Shown here: piece by piece, positions 8,202 through 18,025 of the stretch
How the letters are laid out: each line of letters starts with the position of its first letter
Numbering within the stretch: the stretch's first letter is position 1
Assembly (NCBI RefSeq): GCF_020179755.1
Contig: NZ_JAIUCY010000013.1
Span: forward strand, 62,001-126,000
Direction of reading: 5' to 3'
Length of the DNA: 64,000 bases
DNA from: Herbaspirillum sp. alder98
Lineage (GTDB): Bacteria > Pseudomonadota > Gammaproteobacteria > Burkholderiales > Burkholderiaceae_D
Program-made: the position numbers and the translations under genes
Notes under the pieces: model-generated
The model's database searches: none
What the model saw: only the letters and a program-made list of their open reading frames with translations
What the model was told of the DNA's origin: nothing

Positions 8202-9158
8202 ATGAACCTGGTCATTGTGAAATTGCTGGCGCAGCGTCTGGCGCTGGCACTGGTCTCGTTGCTTGCGGTGTCGCTCATCGTCTTTTCCATCACGGCGGTG
8301 CTGCCGGGCGATGCCGCGCAAGAGCAACTGGGCCAGGACGCCACCCCTGAAGCACTGTCGGCCCTGCGCGCCCAGATGGGGCTGGATGTGCCGGCGCCGA
8401 CGCGTTACCTGCGCTGGCTGGGCGGTATCGTGCATGGCGACTTGGGCGTGTCCGCCACCACCCAGTTGCCGGTGACCGAGCTGATCGGCAGCCGGCTGCC
8501 CAATTCGCTGCTGCTGGCGGCGGCGACCGCCTTGTTTTCGGTGCCGCTGGCGCTGGCCCTGGGGATCGCCTCGGCCATGTGGCGCGGCTCATGGTTCGAT
8601 CGCCTGGTGTCCGGCGGGGCGGTAGCGGTGGTGTCGGTGCCTGAATTTCTGGTCGCCACGCTGGCCGTGCTGGTGTTTGCGGTCAAGTTACGCTGGCTGC
8701 CGGCGCTGTCCTATGCCAGCGACATCGAATCGCTGGGACAGATGTTGCGGGCCTTCGCGATGCCGGTATTGTCGCTGTGCTGCGTGATCATCGCCCTGAT
8801 GTTGCGCATGACGCGCGCGGCCGTGATCGACCAGCTTGACGCGCCCTACATTGAAATGGTCCGCCTCAAGGGCGCTGCCGCCATGCGCATCGTGCTGGGG
8901 CACGCATTGCCCAATGCGGTGGGGCCGATCGCCAATGCCATCGCCTTGTCGCTGTCGTACCTGCTGGGCGGCGTGATCATCGTCGAAACCATTTTCAACT
9001 ATCCCGGCATCGCCAAGCTGATGGTCGATGGCGTCTCGCAGCGCGACATGCCGCTGGTGCAGAGCTGCGCCATGATTTTTTGCATCGGCTACCTGGTGCT
9101 GGTGACGGTGGCCGACGTCTGCGGCATCCTGGCCAACCCGCGCCTGCGGCATCGTTGA
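8202..9158 (+). CDS. ABC transporter permease, DppB type
   Basis: A 318-residue inner-membrane permease with about six hydrophobic helices. The N-terminal QRLALALVSLLAVSLIVFSI and the periplasmic PGDAAQEQLGQDATPEALSALRAQMGLD are hallmarks of the first (DppB/OppB) permease of peptide-type importers. The EAA loop for ATPase contact lies in PYIEMVRLKGAAAMRIVLGHALPNAV. It begins 28 bases after the binding-protein gene and is followed by the DppC-type permease 17 bases later, so these form one operon. Confidence 0.93.
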   Translation: MNLVIVKLLAQRLALALVSLLAVSLIVFSITAVLPGDAAQEQLGQDATPEALSALRAQMGLDVPAPTRYLRWLGGIVHGDLGVSATTQLPVTELIGSRLPNSLLLAAATALFSVPLALALGIASAMWRGSWFDRLVSGGAVAVVSVPEFLVATLAVLVFAVKLRWLPALSYASDIESLGQMLRAFAMPVLSLCCVIIALMLRMTRAAVIDQLDAPYIEMVRLKGAAAMRIVLGHALPNAVGPIANAIALSLSYLLGGVIIVETIFNYPGIAKLMVDGVSQRDMPLVQSCAMIFCIGYLVLVTVADVCGILANPRLRHR

Positions 9159-9175
9159 TTGAAAAGGCGGCTGAC

Positions 9176-10057
9176 ATGAACATGCAATCAACTTCTTCCC
9201 AACTCGCTACGGCGCCCACCCGCAACCGCTGGCGGAGCTGGCTGGCCAGCTTCGGCGTCAGCGGCTGGATCGGCCTGCTCATCCTGCTGTTCTGGCTGGC
9301 CGCCGCGCTGTGGTCGCAACTGTCGGGCCTGCGGGCCGCAGCCGATGCCGGCAACGTCCAGATCTTCGGGCCGATCAGCCAGGCGCACTGGCTGGGTACC
9401 GATTATCTGGGCCGCGACATGCTGGCACGGGTCATCGATGGCACCGCCTACACCCTGGGCGTGGCACTGATCGCGACGCTGCTGGCCAGTGGTACAGGCA
9501 CCGTATTGGCCTTGCTGGCGGCCGTCAGCGGTCGCTGGACCGATACCCTGGTCTCGCGTGCGCTCGATACCCTGACCTCGATCCCGAGCAAGATGTTTGC
9601 CCTGATCATGGTGGCCGGCTTCGGCTCGTCGGTGCCGATGCTGGTGGCCACCGCCACCGTCATCTACATCCCCGGCGCCTATCGCATTGCGCGCTCGCTG
9701 GCGGTCAACATCAATGCGCTCGACTATGTCACGGTGGCGCGGGCGCGTGGCGAGGGCACGCTCTACATCATGCTGCGCGAGATCCTGCCCAATATCATCG
9801 GACCGATGCTGGCCGACCTCGGCTTGCGTTTCGTCTATATCGTCCTGCTGCTGGCCGGCTTGTCCTTTCTTGGCCTCGGGGTACAGCCGCCGGCGGCCGA
9901 CTGGGGTTCGCTGGTGCGCGAAAACATCGGCGCCCTGGCCGGCGCCAGCCCGGCCGTGATCGCACCGGCCCTGGCCATTGCCAGCCTGACCATCGCGGTC
10001 AACCTGGTCATCGACAATCTTCCGGGCCGTGCCCGACGCGAACGAGGAGCCAAATAA
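9176..10057 (+). CDS. ABC transporter permease, DppC type
   Basis: A 293-residue second permease. The N-terminal helix is followed by QAHWLGTDYLGRDMLARVIDG, the GTDxxGRD motif characteristic of DppC/OppC permeases, then several helices and the EAA loop VTVARARGEGTLYIMLREILPN. The ATG at 9176 is preferred because the upstream in-frame stretch lies inside the previous gene and is not hydrophobic; a second ATG two codons later is possible. Its stop codon overlaps the ATPase start by one base (TAATG). Confidence 0.93.
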   Translation: MNMQSTSSQLATAPTRNRWRSWLASFGVSGWIGLLILLFWLAAALWSQLSGLRAAADAGNVQIFGPISQAHWLGTDYLGRDMLARVIDGTAYTLGVALIATLLASGTGTVLALLAAVSGRWTDTLVSRALDTLTSIPSKMFALIMVAGFGSSVPMLVATATVIYIPGAYRIARSLAVNINALDYVTVARARGEGTLYIMLREILPNIIGPMLADLGLRFVYIVLLLAGLSFLGLGVQPPAADWGSLVRENIGALAGASPAVIAPALAIASLTIAVNLVIDNLPGRARRERGAK

Positions 10058-11685
10058 TGGGTACGTCAGTGGTCGTCAAGGACCTGTGCATCACCGCCGG
10101 CGACCAGACGCTGGTGGAGTCGCTGTCGTTTTCCATCCAGCCCGGCGAGGTGCTGGCGCTGATTGGCGAATCCGGTTCGGGCAAGACCACTACCGCCCTG
10201 GCGCTGATGGGATTCGCCCGGCGCGGTTGCGCCATATCGGGTGGCAGCGTGCATCTGGGCGGCACCGACGTGCTGTCGCTTGATGCGGCTGGTCAGCGTG
10301 CCCTGCGAGGCCGCACCGTGGCCTACATCGCGCAGAGCGCGGCGGCCTCGTTCGACCCCTCGCGCACCATTCTCGACCAGGTCATCGAGCCGACCCGCAT
10401 CCACCGTACCTGCAGCCGGGCCGAGGCCGAGCGAAAGGCGATTGCGCTGTTTCGCGAGCTGGCCCTGCCCGAGCCGGAAACCATCGGCCAGCGTTATGCG
10501 CACCAGGTCTCGGGCGGGCAGTTGCAGCGCCTGATGGCGGCCATGGCGCTCATCACCGACCCTGATCTGGTGATCCTGGACGAACCCACCACCGCACTCG
10601 ATGTGACGACCCAGATCGAAGTGCTGCGGGCATTCCGGCGCGTGGTGCGCGAGCGCCAGGCCACCGCAGTCTATGTCAGCCATGACCTGGCGGTGGTGGC
10701 GCAGATGGCAGACCACATCCTGGTGTTGCGGCATGGCCGGATGCAAGAGATCGAGCGCACCGAACAGATCCTGGCGGCGCCCGGCCACGAGTACACCCGC
10801 AGCCTGCTGGCGGCGGCCCGCCCGGCCCAGCGTGAAGCCGGCACGCCCGTGACCGAAGGCGCCAGGCCCTTGCTGGAACTGCACCAGCTGGCCGCAGGCT
10901 ATGGCGAGATCGGGCGCGATGGCCGCCCGGCCAAGCTGGTGCTGGACGATATCAATCTCAAGCTGTACCCGGGCCAGGCGATCGGCGTGATCGGCGAGTC
11001 GGGCTCGGGCAAGAGCACGCTGGCGCGCGCCATCGCCGGGCTGCTGCCGCCGTGCCAGGGCACCATCCTATTCAACGGGCGGCAGTTGAAGCCGGCGCTG
11101 GCCCAGCGCAGCAAGGAAGAATTGCGGCAGGTCCAGATGGTGTTCCAGATCGCCGACACCGCGCTCAACCCGGCGCAGACCATCGAAAGCATCCTGGCCC
11201 GGCCGTTGCAGTTCTACAGGCAACTGAAGGGTGAGGCGCTGCAGCGTCGCATCAGGGAACTGCTGGATCTGGTGCAACTGCCGTCGTCGCTGGCGCAGCG
11301 CCTGCCGGGCGGATTGTCGGGCGGCCAGAAGCAGCGGGTGAACCTGGCGCGGGCGCTGGCGGCCGAACCGCAACTGTTGCTGTGCGACGAAGTGACATCG
11401 GCGCTGGACACGGTGGTGGGGGCCGCAGTGCTGGACCTGATGGCCGAGCTGCGGCGCGAGCTGAAGGTGTCCTATCTGTTCATCTCGCACGACCTGCATA
11501 CGGTGCGCGCGGTGTGCGACGAAATCGTGGTGATGCAGCACGGCCGCAAGCTCGACCAGGTGGCGCGCGCCGACTACGACCGCGGCCCACATCATCCATA
11601 CTACGAACTGCTGGCGCGCTCCGTGCCCGAATTGCGCCGTGGCTGGCTGGAAGAAATGGACCAGCCGCAACGGGCATCGGCATAA
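10057..11685 (+). CDS. Double ABC ATPase (DppD-DppF-like fusion)
   Basis: A 542-residue cytosolic protein with two complete nucleotide-binding domains. The first has Walker [13 protein letters not shown], signature [10 protein letters not shown] and Walker [13 protein letters not shown]. The second has [27 protein letters not shown] and [12 protein letters not shown], in which Val replaces the usual Pro after the catalytic Glu. Fused ATPases of this sort energise peptide- and opine-type importers and replace separate D and F subunits. It starts one base inside the end of the permease gene. The linker around residues 265-285 joins the halves. It completes the importer encoded from 6551. Confidence 0.93.
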   Translation: MGTSVVVKDLCITAGDQTLVESLSFSIQPGEVLALIGESGSGKTTTALALMGFARRGCAISGGSVHLGGTDVLSLDAAGQRALRGRTVAYIAQSAAASFDPSRTILDQVIEPTRIHRTCSRAEAERKAIALFRELALPEPETIGQRYAHQVSGGQLQRLMAAMALITDPDLVILDEPTTALDVTTQIEVLRAFRRVVRERQATAVYVSHDLAVVAQMADHILVLRHGRMQEIERTEQILAAPGHEYTRSLLAAARPAQREAGTPVTEGARPLLELHQLAAGYGEIGRDGRPAKLVLDDINLKLYPGQAIGVIGESGSGKSTLARAIAGLLPPCQGTILFNGRQLKPALAQRSKEELRQVQMVFQIADTALNPAQTIESILARPLQFYRQLKGEALQRRIRELLDLVQLPSSLAQRLPGGLSGGQKQRVNLARALAAEPQLLLCDEVTSALDTVVGAAVLDLMAELRRELKVSYLFISHDLHTVRAVCDEIVVMQHGRKLDQVARADYDRGPHHPYYELLARSVPELRRGWLEEMDQPQRASA

Positions 11686-11732
11686 GAGGGCTGACGGCCT
11701 CGACCACATCGATCAACCAACCAGAGACAAAC

Positions 11733-12821
11733 ATGAAGACAAGCTACAAAATCGCATTGATCGCCGGTGACGGCATCGGTAAGGAAGTCATGCCCGAAGG
11801 CTTGCGCGTGGTGCAGGCGGCGGCCAAGCGTTTTGGCATCGGGCTGGAACTGAAGGTCGTCGACTGGGCCAGTTGCGACTACTACGTGGCCCACGGCCAG
11901 ATGATGCCCGATGACTGGAAGGACCAGCTGTCGGATTGCGATGCCATCTATTTCGGTGCGGTCGGCTGGCCGGCCACCGTGCCCGACCACGTGTCGCTGT
12001 GGGGTTCGCTGCTGAAGTTCCGGCGCGAGTTCGACCAGTACATCAACCTGCGTCCGGTGCGCCTGTTCGAAGGCGTGCCTTGCCCATTGGCCAACCGCAA
12101 GGCAGGTGACATCGACTACTACGTGGTGCGCGAGAATACCGAGGGCGAATACACCTCCCTGGGCGGCACCATGTACGCCGGCACCGAGCGCGAAATCGTG
12201 ATCCAGGAATCGGTGTTCTCGCGCCACGGCACCGATCGCGTGCTCAAGTATGCCTTCGAGCTGGCCAACAGCCGCGCCCGCAAGCACCTCACGGTGGCCA
12301 CCAAGTCCAACGGCATCGCCATCAGCATGCCCTGGTGGGATGGTCGCGCCGATGCGGTCGCGCAGGGTTATCCGGAGGTCACGGTCGACAAGCAGCACAT
12401 CGACATCCTGTCGGCGCGCTTCGTGTTGCAGCCTACCCGCTTCGACGTGGTGGTGGCCTCCAACCTGTTCGGTGACATCCTGTCCGACCTCGGTCCTGCC
12501 ACCACCGGCACGATCGGCCTGGCGCCATCGGCCAACCTGAATCCGGAGCGCAGCTTCCCGTCGCTGTTCGAGCCGGTGCACGGATCGGCCCCCGACATCT
12601 ATGGCAAGAACATCGCCAACCCGATCGCCATGATCTGGTCCGGCGCGTTGATGCTCGACTTCCTGACCCACAGCGAAGGCGCCGGTCGCGCTGCGCACGA
12701 CGCCATCGTGAGCGCCATCGAAGAGGTCCTGAAGGCGGGTCCGCTGACCCCTGATCTGGGTGGCACTGCATCCACCACCGAATTGGGCGCGGCGATTGCC
12801 GAGCGCGTTGGCGCGGCATGA
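11733..12821 (+). CDS. ttuC: Tartrate/D-malate-type decarboxylating dehydrogenase
   Basis: A 362-residue NAD-dependent beta-decarboxylating dehydrogenase of the isopropylmalate/isocitrate family. The N-terminal IALIAGDGIGKEVMPEGLRV, the substrate loop DHVSLWGSLLKFRREFDQYINLRP and YYVVRENTEGEYTSLGG match the tartrate dehydrogenase/D-malate dehydrogenase branch, not LeuB. The metal-binding Asp residues lie in ASNLFGDILSDLGP, and the NAD site in EPVHGSAPDIYGKNIANP. It is cytosolic. ATG 11733 follows CCAGAGACAAAC. Sitting between the importer and a semialdehyde dehydrogenase gene, it probably removes a hydroxydiacid arising in the pathway; the exact substrate is unproven. Confidence 0.85.
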   Translation: MKTSYKIALIAGDGIGKEVMPEGLRVVQAAAKRFGIGLELKVVDWASCDYYVAHGQMMPDDWKDQLSDCDAIYFGAVGWPATVPDHVSLWGSLLKFRREFDQYINLRPVRLFEGVPCPLANRKAGDIDYYVVRENTEGEYTSLGGTMYAGTEREIVIQESVFSRHGTDRVLKYAFELANSRARKHLTVATKSNGIAISMPWWDGRADAVAQGYPEVTVDKQHIDILSARFVLQPTRFDVVVASNLFGDILSDLGPATTGTIGLAPSANLNPERSFPSLFEPVHGSAPDIYGKNIANPIAMIWSGALMLDFLTHSEGAGRAAHDAIVSAIEEVLKAGPLTPDLGGTASTTELGAAIAERVGAA

Positions 12822-12852
12822 TTGTCCTGCCAGTTTTCATGAAGGAACACCA

Positions 12853-14334
12853 ATGAACAACCTGGAATTGGGGCGCGCGGATCTGCTGCCCGGCGCTCAA
12901 CTGATCGGTGAGCAGTGGCGCCAGGCCAGTGACGGCCGCCGTCTTGATGTGAGCAACCCGGCCGATGGCCGGGTCTTTGCCAGCGTACCCGACGGCAGCG
13001 CCGCCGATGCGCGGGCGGCAGTCGATGCCGCCAGTGCCGCTTTTGCATCGTGGCGGGCCACGCCGGCCAAGCAGCGCGCGGCCATCCTCAAGCGCTGGAA
13101 CGACCTGATCGTGGCGCACCAGGAAGACCTGGGCCGCCTGATCTCGCGCGAGCAGGGCAAGCCGCTGGCAGAGGGAAAAGGCGAAGTGCTGTACGCCGCC
13201 AGCTACGTCGAATGGTTCGCCGAGGAGGCCACTCGCGCCAATGGCGATGTGATCCCGGCGCCGGTGCCCGGGCGCCGCATGTTCGCCCTCAAGGAGCCGG
13301 TGGGGGTGGTGGCCGCCATCACGCCCTGGAATTTTCCGGCGGCGATGATCGCACGCAAGATCGCTCCGGCCCTGGCCGCCGGATGCACGGTGGTCTGCAA
13401 GCCTGCCGAAGATACGCCGCTGACCTCGTTGGCGCTGGTGCGCCTGGCGCAGGAAGCGGGCGTGCCAGGCGGCGTCATCAACATCGTCACCGCATCGCGT
13501 GAACGCACGCCCGAAGTGGTCGATGTGTGGCTCGGCGACAGCCGTGTGCGCAAGATCACCTTCACCGGTTCTACCCCGGTCGGCAAGCATCTGGCGCGGC
13601 GCTCGGCCGATACGCTCAAGAAGTTGTCGCTGGAGCTGGGCGGCAATGCCCCCTTCATCGTGTTCGACGATGCCGACCTCGATGCCGCCGTCGAAGGCGT
13701 GATGGCGGCCAAGTTCCGTAACGGTGGCCAGACTTGCGTGTGTCCCAACCGGATCTATGTACAGGACAGCGTGCACGACGCCTTTGTCGACAAGCTGGCG
13801 GCGCGGGTCGGGGCCCTCAAGGTGGGGCCGGCCACTGATCCGGCTTCGCAGATCGGGCCGATGATCAACGAACGCGCCGTGTCCAAGATCGAGCGCCATG
13901 TGCAGGACGCGGTGGCGCGTGGTGCGCGGGTGGTGGTGGGCGGCAGGCGGCTGCAAGGCGCGGACCTGGCCAGCGGCAATTACTTTGCGCCCACGGTGCT
14001 GGTGGCGGCCACGGCCGACATGGAATGCAGCATCGAGGAAACCTTCGGCCCGGTCGCGCCGGTGACGCGCTTTGTCACCGAAGCCGAAGCCGTAGCGGCG
14101 GCCAACGATACGGCGTTCGGTTTGGCCGCTTATTTCTACTCGACCGATGCACGTCGCATCTGGCGTGTCTCCGAAGCGCTGGAAGCGGGCATCGTCGGCG
14201 TCAACGAAGGTGCGCTGGCAGCCGAAGCGGCGCCTTTTGGCGGGGTCAAGGAGTCCGGCTACGGTCGCGAAGGTTCGGTGCACGGCCTGGACGATTATCT
14301 GCACACCAAGTACGTGTGCCAGGGACAGTTGTAG
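12853..14334 (+). CDS. NAD(P)-dependent succinate-semialdehyde dehydrogenase-like aldehyde dehydrogenase
   Basis: A 493-residue aldehyde dehydrogenase. The cofactor motif is AITPWNFPAAMIARKIAPALAAG, the general base Glu lies in LELGGNAPFIVFDDADLD, and the catalytic Cys is residue 295 in NGGQTCVCPNR. This region and the C-terminal FGGVKESGYGREG match the GabD family that oxidises succinate semialdehyde. A GAAGGAAC ribosome site precedes ATG 12853. It lies 31 bases after the tartrate-type dehydrogenase gene. With the amine oxidase and omega-aminotransferase nearby, it would oxidise the aldehyde formed by deamination; alternatives are glutarate or other omega-semialdehydes. Confidence 0.88.
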   Translation: MNNLELGRADLLPGAQLIGEQWRQASDGRRLDVSNPADGRVFASVPDGSAADARAAVDAASAAFASWRATPAKQRAAILKRWNDLIVAHQEDLGRLISREQGKPLAEGKGEVLYAASYVEWFAEEATRANGDVIPAPVPGRRMFALKEPVGVVAAITPWNFPAAMIARKIAPALAAGCTVVCKPAEDTPLTSLALVRLAQEAGVPGGVINIVTASRERTPEVVDVWLGDSRVRKITFTGSTPVGKHLARRSADTLKKLSLELGGNAPFIVFDDADLDAAVEGVMAAKFRNGGQTCVCPNRIYVQDSVHDAFVDKLAARVGALKVGPATDPASQIGPMINERAVSKIERHVQDAVARGARVVVGGRRLQGADLASGNYFAPTVLVAATADMECSIEETFGPVAPVTRFVTEAEAVAAANDTAFGLAAYFYSTDARRIWRVSEALEAGIVGVNEGALAAEAAPFGGVKESGYGREGSVHGLDDYLHTKYVCQGQL

Positions 14335-14352
14335 CGTGACCACGCCAGGCTG

Positions 14353-14404
14353 CTGTTTTTGCCGTGAATTCGCAATTCGCTAGCGTTGCGACACGGCAAA
14401 ACAG
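14353..14404. terminator. Long inverted repeat after the aldehyde dehydrogenase gene
   Basis: CTGTTTTTGCCGTG (14353-14366) and CACGGCAAAACAG (14392-14404) pair over 13 bp with one bulged T, enclosing a 25-base loop. The T-rich upper arm on one strand and A-rich arm on the other would allow termination in either direction. The loop itself holds GAATT-cgc-AATTC. Confidence 0.45.
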
Positions 14405-14482
14405 GCGCGCACGCGCTGCACCTGGCGGCATTATGAGCCATGCTGGCGGCTTCCATGCGCCGGGTAACCAGAAGGAAACGCC

Positions 14483-15400
14483 ATGTCAGCGTCAATCGAT
14501 AGTGAGTCCCGTACGATGGCCGAACCCGGCAGCAATTTCACACTGCGCAGCATGACCGAGGCGGATCTGCCGGCCTGCCATCGCCTGTCCCTGCAATACA
14601 AGTGGCCGCACCGCCTGGATGATTGGCGATTCCTGCTGCGCCTGGGGCAGGGCATCGTGGTCGAAAACCGGCAACCCGGAAAGGCGCCCGCGATCGTGGC
14701 CACCGTCGTTCATACCCGTTATGGCGAACACCACACGGCGGTCGGCATGTTGATCGTGCATCCCACGTTGCAACGTTTTGGCCTGGGCACTCGCTTGATG
14801 CAACAGGTCGCGCAGACCTTGGGACAGCGGCATCAATTCGTCAGCGCCACTGCCGCCGGCCAGCGGTTGTACGAAAAAATGGGCTTTCGCGTAGTCGATC
14901 AGTTACACCAGTTCCAGGGCTCGGACCTGCAACCGGTGCTGGTGCCGTTGCCGCCGGGCGAGCGCGTGCGCCCGCTGGGCAAGAGCGATGCTGCGCGCAT
15001 ACCGCTGCTGGACGCGCAAGCCACCGGCATGGATCGGTCCAATGTATTGGCGGCGCTGCTGGAGCAATGCGAGGGCGTGGCGCTGGACCACGAGGGCGAT
15101 ATGCTGGGCTTCGCGCTGATCCGGCGTTTCGGCCACGGCCGGGTGATCGGCCCGGTGGTGGCACCCGACGCGCAGCGGGCCAAGGCGCTCATCGCCCATT
15201 GGATCAACACCTATTCAGACTCCTTCGTGCGTATCGACGTCTTCGAGTCCAGCGGGCTGGTGCCCTGGCTGGGTGAAGTCGGACTGACCCGCGCCGACAG
15301 CGTCACGCGCATGATCCGGGGCGGCGCCGAGGGCGACACCGGCGTCGCCGAGGGCGACGGCATGCAACTTTTTTCCATCATCAATCAAGCGCTGGGCTGA
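14483..15400 (+). CDS. GNAT-family N-acetyltransferase
   Basis: A 305-residue protein with an N-terminal GNAT fold. The segment VGMLIVHPTLQRFGLGTRLMQQVAQTL contains the acetyl-CoA pyrophosphate-binding pattern Q/RxxGxG/A (here QRFGLGTR). The C-terminal half (from about residue 155) looks like a second, degenerate GNAT domain (MLGFALIRRFGHGRVIGPVVAPD), as in two-domain members. ATG 14483 has GAAGGAAACG upstream; a second ATG at 14516 is possible. It is 22 bases from the glyoxylate reductase gene. The acceptor is unknown. Confidence 0.8.
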   Translation: MSASIDSESRTMAEPGSNFTLRSMTEADLPACHRLSLQYKWPHRLDDWRFLLRLGQGIVVENRQPGKAPAIVATVVHTRYGEHHTAVGMLIVHPTLQRFGLGTRLMQQVAQTLGQRHQFVSATAAGQRLYEKMGFRVVDQLHQFQGSDLQPVLVPLPPGERVRPLGKSDAARIPLLDAQATGMDRSNVLAALLEQCEGVALDHEGDMLGFALIRRFGHGRVIGPVVAPDAQRAKALIAHWINTYSDSFVRIDVFESSGLVPWLGEVGLTRADSVTRMIRGGAEGDTGVAEGDGMQLFSIINQALG

Positions 15401-15422
15401 CGCTGGCCAGCGTATCCGGATC

Positions 15423-16349
15423 ATGCATTTTCTCTACAAGGGCGACATCGCGCGCGGTGAACGCTGGCGTGCGGTCTTTGCGCGCCTGGCGCCGCAGGTG
15501 CAATTCCATAACTGGACCGATGACTATGATGCGACCCGCATCCGTTATCTTGCCGCGTGGTTGCCGCCGGACGATATCGCCCGCCGCTTTCCCAATGTAG
15601 AGGTGGTGTTTTCGGTGGGCGCCGGGGTCGACCAGTTTGACCTGGCGGCGATTCCCGGCCACATCCCGGTGGTACGAATGATCGAGCCCGGGCTGGAAGC
15701 GGGCATGGTGCAATACGTCTGCGGCGCAGCGCTGTCGCTGCATCGGGACATGCATCGCTATCGCCGTCAGCAACAGCAGCGGCAATGGATCGAGCACACG
15801 GTGATGCCGGCTGCCCAGCGCCGTATCGGGGTGCTCGGCATGGGCGTGCTGGGGCGTGCGGTACTGGAGAAGTTGCGTGATTTCGGTTTCGATTGCGCTG
15901 GCTGGAGTCGTTCGCCGCAGGTGCTCGACGGCGTCACCTGTCATCACGGCGCCGACGGCCTGCAACGCTTCCTGGCGCGCACCGACATGCTGATCTGCCT
16001 GTTGCCGCTGACCGAGAGCACCAGCGGCATCCTCGATGCCGACCTGATGGCCCGCTTGCCGCGTGGCGCCACCCTCATCAACGTCGGGCGCGGCGGCCAT
16101 CTGGTCGAACCCGATCTGCTGGCTGCGCTGGCTTCGGGCCAGCTGGCCCACGCCGTGGTGGATGTGCTGAACCAGGAGCCGGCGCCGCCCGGACATCCTT
16201 TCTGGGATCACCCGGACATTACGCTCACGCCCCACATCGCCAGCATGACCCAACCCGACACTGCATGCGAGGTGGTCATCGCCAATCTGCGGCGCCATCT
16301 GGACGGTCAGCCGCTGCAAGGCTTGGTAGACCGGCAACGCGGCTACTGA
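15423..16349 (+). CDS. ghrA: Glyoxylate/hydroxypyruvate reductase A
   Basis: A 308-residue D-2-hydroxyacid dehydrogenase of the GhrA type, reducing glyoxylate and hydroxypyruvate with NADPH. The NAD(P) site is IGVLGMGVLGRAVLEKL, the substrate Arg lies in LINVGRGGHLVEPDLL, and the Glu/His pair in DVLNQEPAPPGHPFWDHPDITLTPHIA. The early VEVVFSVGAGVDQFDL and the absence of an extra N-terminal domain separate it from SerA-type relatives. It lies 22 bases after the GNAT gene on the same strand, suggesting a shared transcript. Glyoxylate would be a natural by-product of oxidising an N-carboxymethyl or glycine-type compound. Confidence 0.88.
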   Translation: MHFLYKGDIARGERWRAVFARLAPQVQFHNWTDDYDATRIRYLAAWLPPDDIARRFPNVEVVFSVGAGVDQFDLAAIPGHIPVVRMIEPGLEAGMVQYVCGAALSLHRDMHRYRRQQQQRQWIEHTVMPAAQRRIGVLGMGVLGRAVLEKLRDFGFDCAGWSRSPQVLDGVTCHHGADGLQRFLARTDMLICLLPLTESTSGILDADLMARLPRGATLINVGRGGHLVEPDLLAALASGQLAHAVVDVLNQEPAPPGHPFWDHPDITLTPHIASMTQPDTACEVVIANLRRHLDGQPLQGLVDRQRGY

Positions 16350-16518
16350 AATCGCAAGTCCGGGGCGCAGCACAAAATGCTGCGTCGCTGCGCAAATCAC
16401 ATGAACCTGCGTTTTGGCGCACCCATCTTGCGCATTGCCGACGGCGAGCGCGGCATACGATATAGGCATCCCCTTGGACCTGCTCGTCAGGCCCGTCAAC
16501 GTCATCGAGCTCAACCAC

Positions 16519-17895
16519 ATGCAAACTTCCGATCTGGTCACCCTAGACCGCCGTCACCTGATCCACCCCGTCGCCAGCTTTCGCGAGCACGAAGAAGTGG
16601 GCGTCACGATTCTCAAGTCCGGGCGTGGCGCCTGGCTGACCGACCACCAGGGAAATGAGTTGCTCGATGCCTTTTCAGGGCTGTGGTGCGTCAACACCGG
16701 CTACGGCCAGGACAGCATCGTGCGCGTCGCCACTGAACAGATGAGCCGCCTGCCGTACGCCACCGGCTACTTCCACTTCGGTTCCGAACCCGCCATCCTG
16801 CTGGCGCAAAAACTGGTCGAGGTGGCGCCGGCCTCGCTCAACCACGTCTATTTCACGCTGGGTGGTTCGGACGCGGTCGATGCCGCCATCCGCTACATCA
16901 CGCACTATCACAATTCCATCGGCAAGCCGGCCAAGAAGCAGTTCATCTCGCTGCAGCGGGGCTATCACGGCTCGTCCTCGGTGGGCGCAGGCCTGACCGC
17001 GCTGCCCAATTTTCATTTCAACTTCGACCTGCCGCTGCCCAACCAGCACTACATCGCTTCACCTTATCCCTACCGTAGTGAATTGCAGGGCGACGACGCC
17101 ATCATCGCCGGCTCGGTCGCCGCGTTGCGGGCCAAGGTGGCCGAACTGGGCGCAGACCAGGTGGCGGCGTTCTTCTGCGAACCGATCCAGGGTTCGGGCG
17201 GCGTGGTGGTGCCACCCAAGGGCTGGCTCAAGGCCATGCAACTGGCCTGTAACGAGCTCGATATCCTGTTCGTGGTGGATGAAGTCATCACCGGCTTCGG
17301 TCGTACCGGCCCGATGTTCGCCTGCCTGGCCGAAGACGTGCAACCCGACCTGATGACCATGGCCAAGGGCCTGACCGCCGGCTATGCGCCGATGGGCGCG
17401 GTGATGATGTCGGACAAGGTCTATGACGCCATCGCCGACGGCGCCGCAGCCCAGGTGGTGGTGGGCCACGGCCAGACCTATTCGGCGCATCCGGTGTCGG
17501 CTGCGATCGGGCTGGAAGTGCTGCGGTTGTATCAGGAAGGCGGCCTGCTGGACAATGGCGTGCGCCAGGAACCGCACTTTGCCGGCGGCCTGCGCGACCT
17601 GCTGTCGCATCCGCTGGTAGGCGACGCCCGCAGCCGCGGCCTGCTGGGCGCGCTGGAACTGGTGGCCGACAAGGGCAGCAAGCAACGTTTCGCGCCCGAG
17701 CTGAAGTTGCATGAACGCATTGCCCAGTGCGCCTACCGCCATGGCTTGATCTTCCGTGCCTTCGGCGACAACATCCTCGGCTTCGCCCCGGCGCTTTGCT
17801 ACACCGAAGACGAATTCGCCATTCTGTTCCAGCGCCTGCGCGCCATTCTCGATGAAGTGCTGGCGCAGCCAGAGGTTCGCCAGGCGGTTGCCTGA
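16519..17895 (+). CDS. PLP-dependent class III omega-aminotransferase
   Basis: A 458-residue aminotransferase (beta-alanine/omega-amino acid:pyruvate type). Family blocks are LDAFSGLWCVNTGYGQ, YFTLGGSDAVDAAIRY, the cofactor Asp in LFVVDEVITGFGRTG, and the Schiff-base Lys283 in TMAKGLTAGYAPMGAV. ATG 16519 is chosen because the family normally starts close to the ITxxDRRHLxHPVASFREHE region; the longer frame upstream has no family match. A terminator at 17945 closes the unit, and an Lrp-type regulator follows. It would transfer the amino group of an imported amine or omega-amino acid to pyruvate. Confidence 0.92.
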   Translation: MQTSDLVTLDRRHLIHPVASFREHEEVGVTILKSGRGAWLTDHQGNELLDAFSGLWCVNTGYGQDSIVRVATEQMSRLPYATGYFHFGSEPAILLAQKLVEVAPASLNHVYFTLGGSDAVDAAIRYITHYHNSIGKPAKKQFISLQRGYHGSSSVGAGLTALPNFHFNFDLPLPNQHYIASPYPYRSELQGDDAIIAGSVAALRAKVAELGADQVAAFFCEPIQGSGGVVVPPKGWLKAMQLACNELDILFVVDEVITGFGRTGPMFACLAEDVQPDLMTMAKGLTAGYAPMGAVMMSDKVYDAIADGAAAQVVVGHGQTYSAHPVSAAIGLEVLRLYQEGGLLDNGVRQEPHFAGGLRDLLSHPLVGDARSRGLLGALELVADKGSKQRFAPELKLHERIAQCAYRHGLIFRAFGDNILGFAPALCYTEDEFAILFQRLRAILDEVLAQPEVRQAVA

Positions 17896-17944
17896 AGGGT
17901 TGGCTTCCGGCAATTTGGGGTGCGTACTGCCGACGGTATAAAAT

Positions 17945-17984
17945 GCTGCGGGAGTGCGCACCAACCGGTGTGCGGCAGCTTTTT
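17945..17984 (+). terminator. Rho-independent terminator after the aminotransferase gene
   Basis: GCTGC at 17945 pairs with GCAGC at 17975-17979, and inside it GCGCACC pairs with GGTGTGC around an AACC loop. Five T follow (17980-17984). It separates the aminotransferase gene from the regulator gene that starts 41 bases on. Confidence 0.75.
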
Positions 17985-18025
17985 CAATAAATCGACCGGC
18001 GGTACCTGCGGCAGACGAGGGCAAG

